A DNA stretch of 64,000 nucleotides from Lichtheimia corymbifera B2541 (lineage: Eukaryota > Mucoromycota > Mucoromycetes > Mucorales > Lichtheimiaceae), in assembly GCA_000697475.1 (NCBI GenBank), contig JNEU01000982.1, forward strand, positions 1 to 64,000, written 5' to 3'. Position numbers and translations under genes: made by a program. The notes below the pieces were generated by a model. That model searched no databases. It saw only the letters and a list, made by a program, of their open reading frames with translations, and had not been told where the DNA came from. Positions 47,739-58,997 of this stretch are shown piece by piece. Each line of letters begins with the position of its first letter. Position 1 is the first letter of the stretch.

Positions 47739-48505
47739 GTAAAGAGCGTGTGTGCACTCCTTCTATTTAGTGAAAAAAAAGAGAGCGAGAAAAAGGGGGG
47801 AACAAGGGGATGTTATTTACAGGCACAAGAGAGAAAGAATATCAGCACTCCAAATCTGTCTGTCTGCCCTTTTTTTTTTTTTTCCTCTCGTCGCTGGTCT
47901 ATTTTTGGCCACTTCTTTTTTTGATCACATGAGCTCATCGGCTCTCTCTCTCTTTGTTCATTCTCTTTCCCTTGTTCCAAGCCCAGTAGATTCGTTGCAC
48001 ACATTGTCTTTCATAGCGGACGTTTTCATTAGCTTCGCCTACTAAGCTTGGCATCGTGATATCATCCATTACGTGTGGCTGTGTACCGTACTCTGGGCTT
48101 TATCTTTTCACCCTGCATCCAAAGCGGTCTTTCAACTTGACAAGGCAATCTTGACTTTTAGCTGGTCAAAGCGAGAGCAATAAGATAAATAGAAATTTTA
48201 GAAGCCACCATTGTTGCACGGGTATTCGGAAAGCGATTTCTGCATTGATAGCATAAATAAAGGTCAACAACAGTCAAAGACTTGAATGACAAGATGATTT
48301 AGCTCTTTGATGGCATTGAAGAAGTCGCTCTTTTAATGGTGATTTACTGTACAAGAAGTGAACAACTATCATGAAACACCATTTCAAGGGTATCGTAGCC
48401 CATTTTCCCAATAGTGAGCTGTGCAAGCAATAAGGAAGATACATTATGTATGTAGAACAATGATTATATTCCTCCATAGCTAGGCAGACCTGCAGCGTAT
48501 CTTAT
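47739..48505. other. Promoter region of class IV chitin synthase
   Basis: Holds the class IV chitin synthase promoter and leader. A T-run at about 47871-47882. No gene seen. The right edge borders the palindromic array. Confidence 0.4.
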
Positions 48506-49262
48506 TGTAAAATTTAGAGGAACAGGCACCTTTATGCTTTACATATGCTGTAAGCGTGATGCTATATGGCAAGTGGTCTTTGTTGATTGTCAAGTAGCTT
48601 GAGCCTAATAGAGCCAAAGATGCAGAGGGCCGTGTTTATGTACCACATCTGTTTGGGGTGAACAGAAAGGGCGAATGCATGATAGTTAATGGACGATTCA
48701 ATAACGGTCATACATTGGCAGCTAACATTCACTTATTTTTTCCATTCTAGCTTTTACCCAATCCACTTGATGGGAATGATGCGTATGCTCCAGTCGAGCG
48801 TTTCCATCATTCAACTTTCTTGATCCGGGTTGATTTGGCTGAGTTACGCTCAAATAAAGAGACATCAGTTGAGGTAGATAGTGCATGTTGCATGTATGGG
48901 CTGGTATGCTCTTTGTTTGAGCGTAACTCGGTCAAATCAGCTCGGATCAAGAAAGTTGAATGATAGTGATGAATGTCTGGAGCAGGTGCATCATTCCCAT
49001 CAAATGGATTGGGCAAAAGCTGGGAATGAGAAAAAGTACATGTTGGATGCCGATGTATGCATTGGAAATGACGTTTGCGTACCTGCCATGCATTGTCCCT
49101 GAGCCCTGACTTTTTACCTCAGGTGCACAAACACGCCTCTCTGCATCTTTGGCTCTATTAGGATCTATCTACTTGACATTCAACAAATACCACTTGCCAT
49201 ATAGCGCCACGCATACAGCATATGTAAAACATAAAGGTGCCTGTATCTCTCAACTTTACCAT
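48506..49262. repeat. Large imperfect palindrome (about 355-bp arms)
   Basis: The left arm 48506-48861 is the reverse complement, with mismatches and small gaps, of 48909-49262, leaving a loop of 47 bp. The inner arms (48750-48861 and 48909-49020) match at roughly four of five positions, with runs such as 'cattcaactttcttgatcc' and 'gagttacgctcaaa'. The outer arms share 'tgatgctatatgg' and 'ttgactacttgac'-like blocks. No coding frame is supported. It could be a foldback or MITE-type element, or a hairpin RNA source. Confidence 0.85.
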
Positions 49263-49626
49263 GAAACGTGGGGTCTTCAATCGAACAAAGTTGCGCGGCT
49301 GGGTCAAGCGCACCTTGTGTGCAAGTTTCATGATCGTCGTGGCCATTCTCAGATTCACCAAATGTCACCACCAGCCAAAGTTGAAAAAAATTCAAGAGGT
49401 CGACCCACGATCCACTTTTGCTGGTGGTGACATTGCGAAATCTGGGATCGACGAGCCTGATCGTGAAACTTGCACCCAAGGTGCGCTTCATCCCGACGAG
49501 TAACTTTGTTCTATGAAAGACCCTACGCTTCATTGTAAAGTTCAGAGATACAGGCACCTTTATGTTTTTACATATGTTGTAAGCGTGATGCTATATGGAG
49601 AGTGATTTTCGTTCATTGGAAAGTAT
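49160..49626. repeat. Second palindrome, overlapping the first
   Basis: The right arm of the first palindrome also pairs with the next segment: 49160-49345 is the reverse complement of about 49440-49626. This makes frames on opposite strands here start with the same residues ('MPVSLNFTMKR'), which is a repeat artefact, not two genes. The centre (49346-49439) is unpaired. Confidence 0.8.
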
Positions 49627-49689
49627 CATGCAAATGAGCTGTGTTGCACAAACAAGTCCGTCTGCATCTTCCGCTCTATCAGGGTCTAC

Positions 49690-49775
49690 CTACTTGACAA
49701 TGAACAAGCACCACCTTTCCTATGCCTTCACGCTTACAGCATAGGAAAAACCACGAAGATGCCTGTTTCTCCAAA
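49690..49775. repeat. Fourth inverted copy of the outer-arm repeat
   Basis: A further minus-oriented copy of the element seen at 48520-48600 (plus), 49164-49245 (minus) and 49550-49625 (plus). Shared words are 'acgcttacagcata' here against 'tatgctgtaagcgt' in the plus copies. Copies thus alternate in orientation along about 1.3 kb. Confidence 0.75.
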
Positions 49776-49779
49776 TATC

Positions 49780-50390
49780 CATAATGATGTGTAGAGGCTT
49801 TATGAGAACGACGTTGATCAGCATGACCGAGAGCACCTCCTGACCAAGTTTCGAGGTCGCCATGGGCAATATCGGCGCGCACGGCGCGTACACCCTATTT
49901 ATGTTACCATCCATTCGTCGTCTCTCCCACATTCAAGGTTTTCATAATGAATCCTGGGGTCTTTATGGGAACGAAATTGCTCGGCGTGGTCGAAAGGGTG
50001 TTGTGTGAAAGTTTCAGGTTCGAGATGGGCGATCTCGGGGAGTAGGAGCGCCGACCCTACTTTTCTCCTACACTTGGGCTGGCCGGCATTCGAAATGTTC
50101 ATAATGAACCATGCGGTTTTTTAAATGAATGGAATTGATCAGCATGTGCGAGAGTACCTTCTGACCAAGTTTCAAGTGCGAGATGGGGAATCCCAAGAAA
50201 CTACATACTAAATGACTTTTCATAAATCCGGCGCTTTCCCAATTTCCGCCCATCATAGTAAACCCCACATTATGCTCTCCCTTTCGAAATTTTCAAATGA
50301 AGCGTGGGTTCTTTATTAAGACAAAGGTGTTCAGCATGACCTAGAGCATATTGTGTGTAAGTTTGAGGTTCAAGACAGGCAATACCAATG
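49780..50390. repeat. Diverged tandem repeats, unit about 155-190 bp
   Basis: Direct copies of a core of about 90 bp begin near 49785, 49945, 50102 and 50294, with a fifth at 49256 inside the palindromes. The core reads roughly 'aatgaanc.tgggtctttat' followed by 'ttgatcagcatg.ccgagag' and 'ccaagtttnaggt'. Spacers between cores differ. No frame persists through the copies. Confidence 0.75.
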
Positions 50391-50470
50391 TCAGGCATTA
50401 ATATCAGTGTACATGGATATATCTGACAGTGCCTGACCAATTTAATTTCCAGCTCTTCCACTCCCACCTT

Positions 50471-51632
50471 ATTTGCCTCTTCTTCCCATTCTCAACTGTT
50501 ACCTCTTCAAGTACAACTACCACCTGCGAACGATTGTCTCTGCTTCAACCCATCATGCCAATACTACAGCTGTCTTGATCCTAATGGCAACTCCATGACC
50601 ATGTGCACCCCACTACAACACCCGCGTTTCTTGTCACTACACCTTCTCTGGTGCACTCCTCTACCGCGATCAAACGTAACAGCATTCGTTCCAGCAGTTG
50701 CTATTAGCAACGTCTTTATTGCAATGTCTCATACAGCGTTCACAATCTTGTCATTCTACTACAACACACGTTCTTGCACCCTCGTCGACACGACCAAACA
50801 TACCCAGCAGTTGCCATTAACAAGGTCTTTACTCCATCGTCTCAGGTTTTCTGCAGTAACCTGCCTTGCAGCCTTTTTTACGTGAACAGGCAGATAGCCA
50901 TTATATACAAGCAGCTTTATTTACGTGTAGCAACTTGGCTTTAATGCATACGGATTGCTATGGGTGAGGTTTCATATCAGCTATCGAGTGCGCAGCGATA
51001 GTAGCGATCTTCACCTGGCTGAGCTGCGATAGGAATGATCGAGAAAGAGAGATAGCAACAGCCGGATGGAAAAAAAAGCATATCAGCAGCAATAGCAGAG
51101 GTCTTATTGGTTATGGATGAGTGGATGCAATCAAGTGCAGCGATCTTTACTTTGGTTACTCGCCGCGCTGTCAGCAGGAACGATGGATCATATCGCGTGG
51201 ATACGGCTGAGGGTGATGGTGGGATTGACAAGAGGGCCTGATCTTTGACAGCCATGGATGGCATTGGAATACCTGGGTCAATGCATGCAGCAGCTACTTT
51301 CCAAGGTCATGGATGAAGGATGTTCATGACAGCAGCAACCAAGAACACAACAACACACTTATCCCTGTTAGCTACTATGTGAAAATCTCCCGTATCTTAT
51401 TGTTCCTTTATTATGTTTACTTGGATAAACATCCACACTATCATATGCTTCTTCGACTTTTTCACATTGAATGAATATTGGATTGAGCATAATATTTAGA
51501 AGGGCATTATACTATCAGATCATATGTGCGAGATGTGGATCACTTGGTTGGTTTCTGGATTGGAAGGGGGAGTAGAAAAAGTTCATGGTCTGAAAAGCGA
51601 GATTGGATCATTTACATAATCGTTTCGAGACA
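50471..51632. other. Gene-poor region with a short diverged duplication
   Basis: No supported gene. A segment near 50697 ('cagcagttgctattagcaac') recurs diverged near 50810 ('cagcagttgccattaacaag') about 114 bp on, a local tandem duplication. The frame over it (50595-50885) has no motif. Confidence 0.45.
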
Positions 51633-51897
51633 CCTTTTGTCCCTTTTGTCACGTTCCATTCGTTGGAGCTTCCTAATTCCTATGTATGATGATAGATGAT
51701 AGGCAGCGGCGATTCTCAACTGTACTCGTGTTTGTTATGTCATCGATGAGGGTGCCATCCACTTTACCCTTTGGAAAGCACGATCACACAAACATCCTCT
51801 ACCAAGGACTTATTTTACTCGGTCGACACAGCAAGTGATTTGATTGTTGCCATTGCTTGATGATGCATGTTGCCACCTGGTTTACATATTTCAAATC
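51633..51897. repeat. Dispersed repeat, right copy (partner at 1-258)
   Basis: Same orientation as the left-edge copy, 51.6 kb away, with about 85-90% matching positions by eye. The start here is preceded by 'gtttcgagaca', so this copy defines the left boundary of the shared block. Sequence beyond 51897 is unrelated to that after 258. Confidence 0.85.
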
Positions 51898-53556
51898 TTC
51901 AAGGATGTCAATAAAGCTTCTTCTGCCAGTAGTTTACTAAGACATCAAAGCTTAGACACCCACATTCAATCTTTGAATGAGGTAAACCCTTCATCGACCG
52001 CATCATCACATTTACAAAAAGCAAGAATGATATTTTCATGCAGCCTTCTTTTTCAATTCATGCATGATTCCACAATCGTCCACCTTTGCTTTGTTGCTAC
52101 CAAGCATACTACGAGCTACCAAATAGGAGAGCATGAAGGAACAGCGGATCTTTGGATGGACGTACACAATATGAAACACCGCAATTTAGATCAATTATCG
52201 ATGTCCTGGATGAAGGAAGCGGTGATATGTTTGAAACGAGCACATCATTACCACAAACGTCGTTCAAGAAGTATATACCCCAAGAAGAACCAGGCACAGT
52301 CACCAATGCTTCTCTGTCTTTTCATTGGTCATGAGATGCCATAGTTCGATATACATTGGCGAGGAGACTCTGTCCGAGATGAGCGGCACTTTTTCCACGC
52401 GGTAGTCGAAAAATCATTACCACGGTCTAAGGTTGATTCTACTATTATAAGGCTCCTGCATCATTTTCTGTACATGATAATAAAACTCTCATTGCACACC
52501 TATTTCATTGTCAATTATGCACACACAAAAAGGCCGCCCATTGTCGAAAGAAAGTGATCTAATGCTTGAAATCTTTTTCCCCAACTATGAAAGCTCGGCT
52601 CGTCCCATCGTTTTTCGGCTGAGGTCAGCAATTTGACAAAGAAATGCTGCTATAACCGTTGAGGATAAACCATGTAGTAATAAAAGTGCCATTACTTCCA
52701 AATATAAACAAGTCTACAATGACCCCATCGCTTATATAGCGGCTGGAAGTGTCTATTTCTTTAGCAATTGGACACCGGCTAGGATGTCTCATCTTGGGCT
52801 AAACTCTCGGGGGAGTCGCGTGACCGAAAGTAGCCATTATCGTTGCATTGGTCCGCTAAGCGGAGATAAGGCTCCGTTCCCAACTGCCTGGTTTATCTGT
52901 GTAACCTCTTGGATCTTCCCTCTTTGTATGCAGCAACAAAGGATCACCAGGCATTGAGCAATGGGCTTTTTTTCCTTGATCCATTGTTTCATTTGTACAT
53001 ATTGATGTTACTTTAAAGGGTGCTTTAGGTGAGGGAAACGGCATGTATTGAAGCTGTATACCTCAAAGAAAAAGTAAACTTTAATTCCGTGAGAGAAATA
53101 ATTACACGCAGAACTTTGACATATACGATCGAATCGTGATGGGGCATCATTGGTTGGTGCAACATGTGAGGCACTGCCTAGTGTATGTGTGTGTGTAATG
53201 CACGATCGCTTATTCATCGTCGTTTGATTGGTGAACATGGTATCTAGCCTATCAGCCCTATCATCCCTGTAGACGAATGATAAGCGCCATTGTCGGTGAT
53301 CCACCCTTATAAGTGAGGGATTCCACCGTTTGCTATCATGGGAAAAATGTCAAATCCCAAAAAGTAAGGAAGCCATCTTCATAAGGATATTGTACAACTA
53401 CACAAGAAGGATCCACACGTACAAGAAATACCTTATCACTAATGCTGTTCGTCATATGGTCATGTTCAAAGTTCTCAGGCGGTACATTTAAAAGTAGGCG
53501 CACACATTAATTCACCTCTTTTAGTAGACCTTTTCTTTTTACATACCACATCAGTG
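51898..53556. other. Gene-poor region with possible gene remnant
   Basis: A frame of 166 codons (51844-52344) runs out of the repeat; it begins with TTG and its middle is Cys/His-rich and unconvincing. Another frame (52152-52334) looks more protein-like ('QFRSIIDVLDEGSGDMFE'). They may be exons of a decayed gene, but I cannot place valid splice sites. From 52345 to 53556 nothing is supported apart from the promoter of the permease gene. Confidence 0.35.
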
Positions 53557-55774
53557 ATGGGAGATAATAACAAAGTGAGCAGCAACAATGATATGATACT
53601 AGTCGATGATCACACGTTGCTAATAAATCGGGATTCACCAACATCAGGGAGCGGTTGATACAGCATCCATCAAAGTTGAGACGTCGAGCAGTAGCGACTA
53701 TGCCGTTGAATCAGCACAAGCCAAAGATTACGATACCCGTGTGCTTGAAGAGCTTGGCTACAAGCAAGAATTCACTCGTGAAGTCAGTTTAATGGTGCAA
53801 GCTGGTTTTGCATTTTCCACAATGGCAGTATTGCCAAACTGGCTAGTCAATCTTACGGCAACCATGTCAGCCGGTGGCCCCATGTCCTTGTTTTGGGGTA
53901 TTGTAAGTACCTAGGATTGACCTGATTCATATTCCAGAACATGCTTTTTCATACCTTTTTTCGCGTAACACAGATTGTCATTGCGCCCTTTGTCTGCTCC
54001 ATCGCTTTAAGTATGGCCGAAATTTTCTCAGGTGCGCGATCGCTATTCACGTGATTTTACGAAGCTTGCTAACTTGAACATGTGCACCCCGTCGATAGCT
54101 TATCCTGTAAACGGTGGTGTCTATTCGTGGTGTTATTTACTAAGTTCACCTGAATGGGGTCCAAGTAGGTGCATTTTTTGATCACTAATCGTAGCATCGA
54201 TATTAACTTTCATTGCGTCTTCTGCAGTCATGTCTTGGCTTTGCGGCTATATCTTTACGGGCGGATTGCTATCCGTATTAATGACTCTCGCTTACACCAT
54301 GGCTGAATATGTCATTGGTAAGCTTAATATCATCTTGTTGCATTATAATACTCCATCCCAATTAACAACATACATCCCATTTATAGCAATTGCCAATGTA
54401 TTGAACGTTCAACAGACCGACAACCAAGGTGCCATTGTTGGCTTATATATTCTTTTCCTTATCATCGGTGTCGGTTATTCCTATCTCGGCATCAAATTCA
54501 GCGGCTATCTTAATTACTTTATGAGTATGCATTCCACAACAATCGTGTTATATACGGAACGTATTCTAAGATCATTCATTTTCTACTAGTCTATTGGGTG
54601 GGCATCGGTACCATTCTTGTCGTGGTGATCATGCCAGCAATGGCCCCTACGCATCCTTCAGCTGAATGGGTGTTTACCGTCTTCCAAAATACCACGGGCT
54701 ACAAGAATCAAGGCATCACATTCTTGCTCGGTATGCTTCAAGCAGGCTGGTGTTTGGTAAATATCTCATCTCTAATGCTACACAATCATGGCAGTAATAG
54801 CTCATCTTTTCTTTTCTCACATAATAGATTGGATACGAAAATGGCGCACAGATTGCCGAAGGTACTCGCAATGCCAGCACCAGCGGTCCTATCGGCTTGA
54901 TGATTGCCGTAGGAAGTGGTATTGTTCAAGCCCTTGTTGTATCGGTCGCTGTCCTTTTTTCAATCCAAGATTTGGAGGAATTGCAAAGCGAGACACCTGC
55001 TGGTGCTATCGCCGTCCTTTTTGTTCGTGCCACAAATAATACCTCGTTGACTGCATTTTTCCTTGTCATCCTTCTCGTCACTCAATTTGGATCGCTTTGC
55101 AACTCTTTCCTTGCTGTCGCCCAGTTGATCTGGTCCATGGCTCGTGATGGATGCATCCCTAATCATCGCTTCTGGTATAAGTAAGCGTCATATTTAACAT
55201 GCTACAATTGATATCAAGGAACTTAATGTTATCACCATTATAGATTGTCAGGCAAACATGAAGCTCCTCTACGCATTCTTATTTTGGTCGCTGTCATCTG
55301 TATTGTCGTCATTATGCCGGTATGCAATGATTATATGCTCTTTTTATTTTCTCCTGACGCTCACATTTTTTGCATATGTATATGTAGTCATTTGCTAGTG
55401 AAGTTTACTGGTCTGCTATCATGAGCACAGCCGTCATTTGTGTGAACGTTGCATATGGCATGCCATTCTTTTGCCGCCTTGTGTGGAAGCGTGATCACGT
55501 ACACAAGGGTCCTTTCAATCTTGGTCAATGGAGTGTGCCTATCAACTTTGTCGCCGTTCTTTGGGTCATCTTTTTCGCCATCATTTTGTGTTTCCCAAGT
55601 GTTAGTCCCGTTGAGCCTGTCACCATGAACTGGGCTTCATTGATGATTGGTGCTGTCTTTATCTTCGCACTCACTTTTTGGTTCGTTGGTGGTCGAAAGA
55701 CATTCAAGGGCCCTATGCAAACCTTGGGCAACATGGCCACTGAAGGTGACGTCAAGGCAAACGAAGCTTCCTAG
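53557..55774 (+). CDS. APC-family amino-acid permease 1
   Basis: Ten exons (53557-53574, 53648-53902, 53974-54031, 54099-54164, 54228-54317, 54387-54524, 54590-54756, 54828-55180, 55244-55319, 55388-55774) close to 535 residues. Landmarks of the amino-acid/choline (ACT/UGA4-like) branch: 'LGYKQEFTREVSLM', 'GPMSLFWGI', 'AYPVNGGVYSWCY', 'IGYENGAQIAEGT', 'SIQDLEEL', 'ARDGCIPNHRFWYK'. About twelve membrane helices. It should import an amino acid, choline or related amine across the plasma or vacuolar membrane; the substrate is not readable. The first exon encodes only MGDNNK; without it the frame has an upstream stop and no Met. Confidence 0.92.
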
Positions 55775-56857
55775 ATGATGTTTCATCTTTAAAGAACCTC
55801 TTATTAGTATTATATCCATCAATCACAAGCATGTGCTAATATGTGTATCCTCCACCCTTTATAACCGGTAGTAGTTCTATGTATGTAAAAATCCAGTATA
55901 TAAAAGCAAAGTACAATCAAAATAGCTATATACCATTCCTCCCTATTTTTGGAGTGTGAATTCATAGCGTGAGAAAGCTGCAAAGCAAATCCACCATCAT
56001 TGGTAACCAAGTTACTTGATCCTTTTTTGGATACCATATGGCACATTCATGCATGAATGTAAAATAGACTATGGCACATGGTCACACGAGTTTTGAAGGA
56101 AGCTTGACAGCGCATGTGTAACAAGCGCTTGAATCCATGACATTTAGCAATGCATGAATCGCTTTGAGCTGGTGATGCGCTATCACCAAATTTGGCATGT
56201 TGCCTAGCAACAGAGTCTTATTCACTCATCGACCTTTGTTTCTAGGTGAAGTTTTTATCCCAACGTGCTTGATCCCATCATGCGACCTTAGTCTACGTAC
56301 CATAAATGTTTGGCTTGTCACAGCAAGACCATAGCTCACAAGCACTTGCTTGATTGTAACAAGAGCTTGGCCCAGTAGTTGACATGATTGAGAATAACAA
56401 ACCCATTACAAAACAGCTTTTTTTTATTTCAAGTCTAAGTAGCAATGCTGGATTCGACTTGTTCGATAACACCCATTACGAATGGGTAGGCGCAAAAGCG
56501 ACGCACCCAGCGATCCTGTTTTGATATTGAAGCTTCACGTGCAAGTAGCTCACTATTTCTGTCATACAATAGGCACTTCCAACTGAGCAACATGGGTTGT
56601 ATACGTATTTAGTGCTGCTATTATTATAACTCTCTTCTCTATTTGATGAAGAGACGTCATCACACTGGTACAAGAAAACACCAGTGAACCCATGGCTACC
56701 ATGTTCAATAAGCTAGATGGTACATAATAGTAAAGCGTTATACATTATATATCGGCACAGCCAGAATTTGGTGGATATAAGAAAATATACAAAACACAAG
56801 TGTCAAGAAAGGAATATAAAACATGAATACAGAGAAACGAGTATCTTTTTGTCTAAG
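55775..56857. other. Intergenic between convergent permease genes
   Basis: About 1.1 kb between the stops of two convergent permease genes. No supported gene. Both 3' ends and terminators lie here. Confidence 0.45.
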
Positions 56858-58997
56858 CTAGTGGGCTTCGGCGTTAAGATCTGGGCCCTTGAAAGTCTTT
56901 TTGCCGCCAAGGAACCAGAAAGAGAGAGAAAAGATAAACACGGCACCAAGCATAAGACATGACCAGTTCATGGTTTCAGGGTTGACTGGATTCACGGTAG
57001 GGATACAGAGAATGACGGCAAAAAAGAGAATCCAAAGCACAGCAACGATATTAATTGGAATGCTGTAGCGGCCCAAATCGAAGGGACCCTTGACCATGCC
57101 TTTTCGCTTCCAGATCAAGCGGCATACATAGGGCATTCCGTAAGCAATATTGGCACAAATAACAGCAGTACTCATAATAGCAGACCAGTAAACTTCGCTA
57201 CCAAATGTCTATAATAATGATGTCAATCATTTTGCATCTAAAAGATAGAATTTTTTGAATGCTTACCGGCATGATGAGCACAATGCAAATAACGACTTGC
57301 AATGTATAAATACGAATGGGCACCTTGTTGTCGCCAAAGCCTTCAAGCTTGTACCAAAACTTGTGATTAGGCAAGGCACCATCACGAGCCATAGCCCACA
57401 TGAGGTTTCCAAGAGCAACAATGGTATTGGCCAAACAGCCAAATTCTGCAACAATCAAGATCACCATAAAGAAAGCACCCACACTTGTATTAGTGGCACG
57501 TACAAAGAGAGTAGCCACAGGAAAAGACGAGTTCATAAGATCTTCAACGTCTTGGATGGAAAACAAGGTAGCAACACACAAGATAAGTGATTGGGCAATG
57601 GCACCAGTGACACTGATGAGAATGCCCTTTGGACCAATAATCTCGGAATTGACAGTGCCTTCAGCAAGATGAGCGCCGTTTTCATAACCAATCTATTAGG
57701 TAAGGAATATAGCATGTCAGTCAATGGGTGGTGAGAGTGAGAGAGTAAAGTGAATACATACAATAGTCCATCCAGCTTGCAACATGCCAAGCAAAAAGGT
57801 AAGACCATCATTACCCCAACCGGTGGCATTGCGGAACTCGGTAAACACCCAACGAGCACTGGGATGGGTATCAGCCATAGCAGGAAGTGTGATGACCACA
57901 ATGACTGTGCCAATAAGCACCCAAAAGACTATTCTTGCAAAGTTAACATCCTATCATGTGATGATGTGCTACTTTGATACATACTCATGAAGCGATTAAG
58001 ATAGCCATTGAATTTGATACCGAGTGAGCAGTAGGCAAGTCCCAACAAGAGAACAGCAATGTACAAGCCGACATTAGCTCCTTGGTTATTGATTTGGTGA
58101 ACATTTAAGATATTTGAAAGTGCTTCATATCAAAGGTTAGTATCCAGAAAGCTTTCAAGATGGATAGTAGTTTCATATTTACCAATGATATATTCGGATA
58201 GGGAGTAGGCCACGGTCATGTTGGCTGTGAGAAGACCGGCAACAATCATATAGCCGGTCACCCAGGACATAACTATAAACGTACAAGTGTTATTATATTG
58301 TCGTTACGTAACTGGTAAAAAAGTTAAAGAATAATAACGTACGTGGGCCCCATTTTGGACCAGCAAGAAGGTAGCTCCACGAATAGACACCGCCACATAC
58401 GGGGAAGGCTATAGAAGCAATTGTGTGTTAAATAAAGTTGCGAGTTAAAATAATGGGATGATGATGATTTACCGGAGAACAGCTCTGCCATAGCCAATGC
58501 AATACAATAAAGAAAAGGAGCAGCAACAATCTAATCATCATCATTATCATCATTGGTGAGCAAGATGCTTAGTAAAAAGCCCAAAAGCATTGTACATACA
58601 AAACCCCAGAACAGGGACATTGGGCCTCCAGAATCCATTGTTCCAGCGAAACCGATCAGCCTGCAGTAACATTCAAGTCTTAATATTTGGGATATAGTAG
58701 TATGATGGTGAGGGTGGTTCCTACCAATTCGGTAATACAGCCATGGTGGAAAAGGAGAAACCAGCAAGGACAAAAAGACTGATTTCACGCTTAAACTCTT
58801 GCTTGTAACCAAGATGCTCGAGTCTTTGAGCGTCTTGATCATTGGCATCCGTGGATGGTACTGATTCGATATCAATCGTTTTGCCAGCCTTTTCGTTCTT
58901 TTTTTTATTTTTGACATCATGATGGGTGAGTATAAAAGGAGGGAGAAGAGCTTTACAGTGGATGCATGAGCGGTTTTACCTTGGTATCAAACGACAT
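56858..58997 (-). CDS. APC-family amino-acid permease 2
   Basis: Ten exons (58997-58980, 58888-58725, 58660-58600, 58530-58473, 58408-58343, 58272-58183, 58122-57985, 57928-57762, 57692-57267, 57208-56858) close to 512 residues. Landmarks: 'LGYKQEFKREISLFVLAG', 'GPMSLFWGF', 'AFPVCGGVYSWSY', 'IGYENGAHLAEGT', 'ARDGALPNHKFWYK'. The first exon encodes MSFDTK, 18 nt as in permease 1. A Met further in (58920) lies in a different frame within the first intron and was rejected. Most exon lengths (58, 66, 90, 138, 167) equal those of permease 1, but permease 1 has an extra intron near the 'RIxxL' step, so one was lost or gained. An AT repeat at about 59046-59056 could serve as a TATA box. Confidence 0.92.

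Noticed and set aside
49180..49557. Opposite-strand frames here sharing the same N-terminal residues
   Set aside because: The similarity comes from the DNA palindrome; neither frame has a domain or splice support.
58531..58920. Start at the double ATG at 58920 for permease 2, implying a frameshift in an A-run
   Set aside because: A spliced 18-nt first exon at 58980-58997 restores the frame without any indel and matches the first exon of permease 1.
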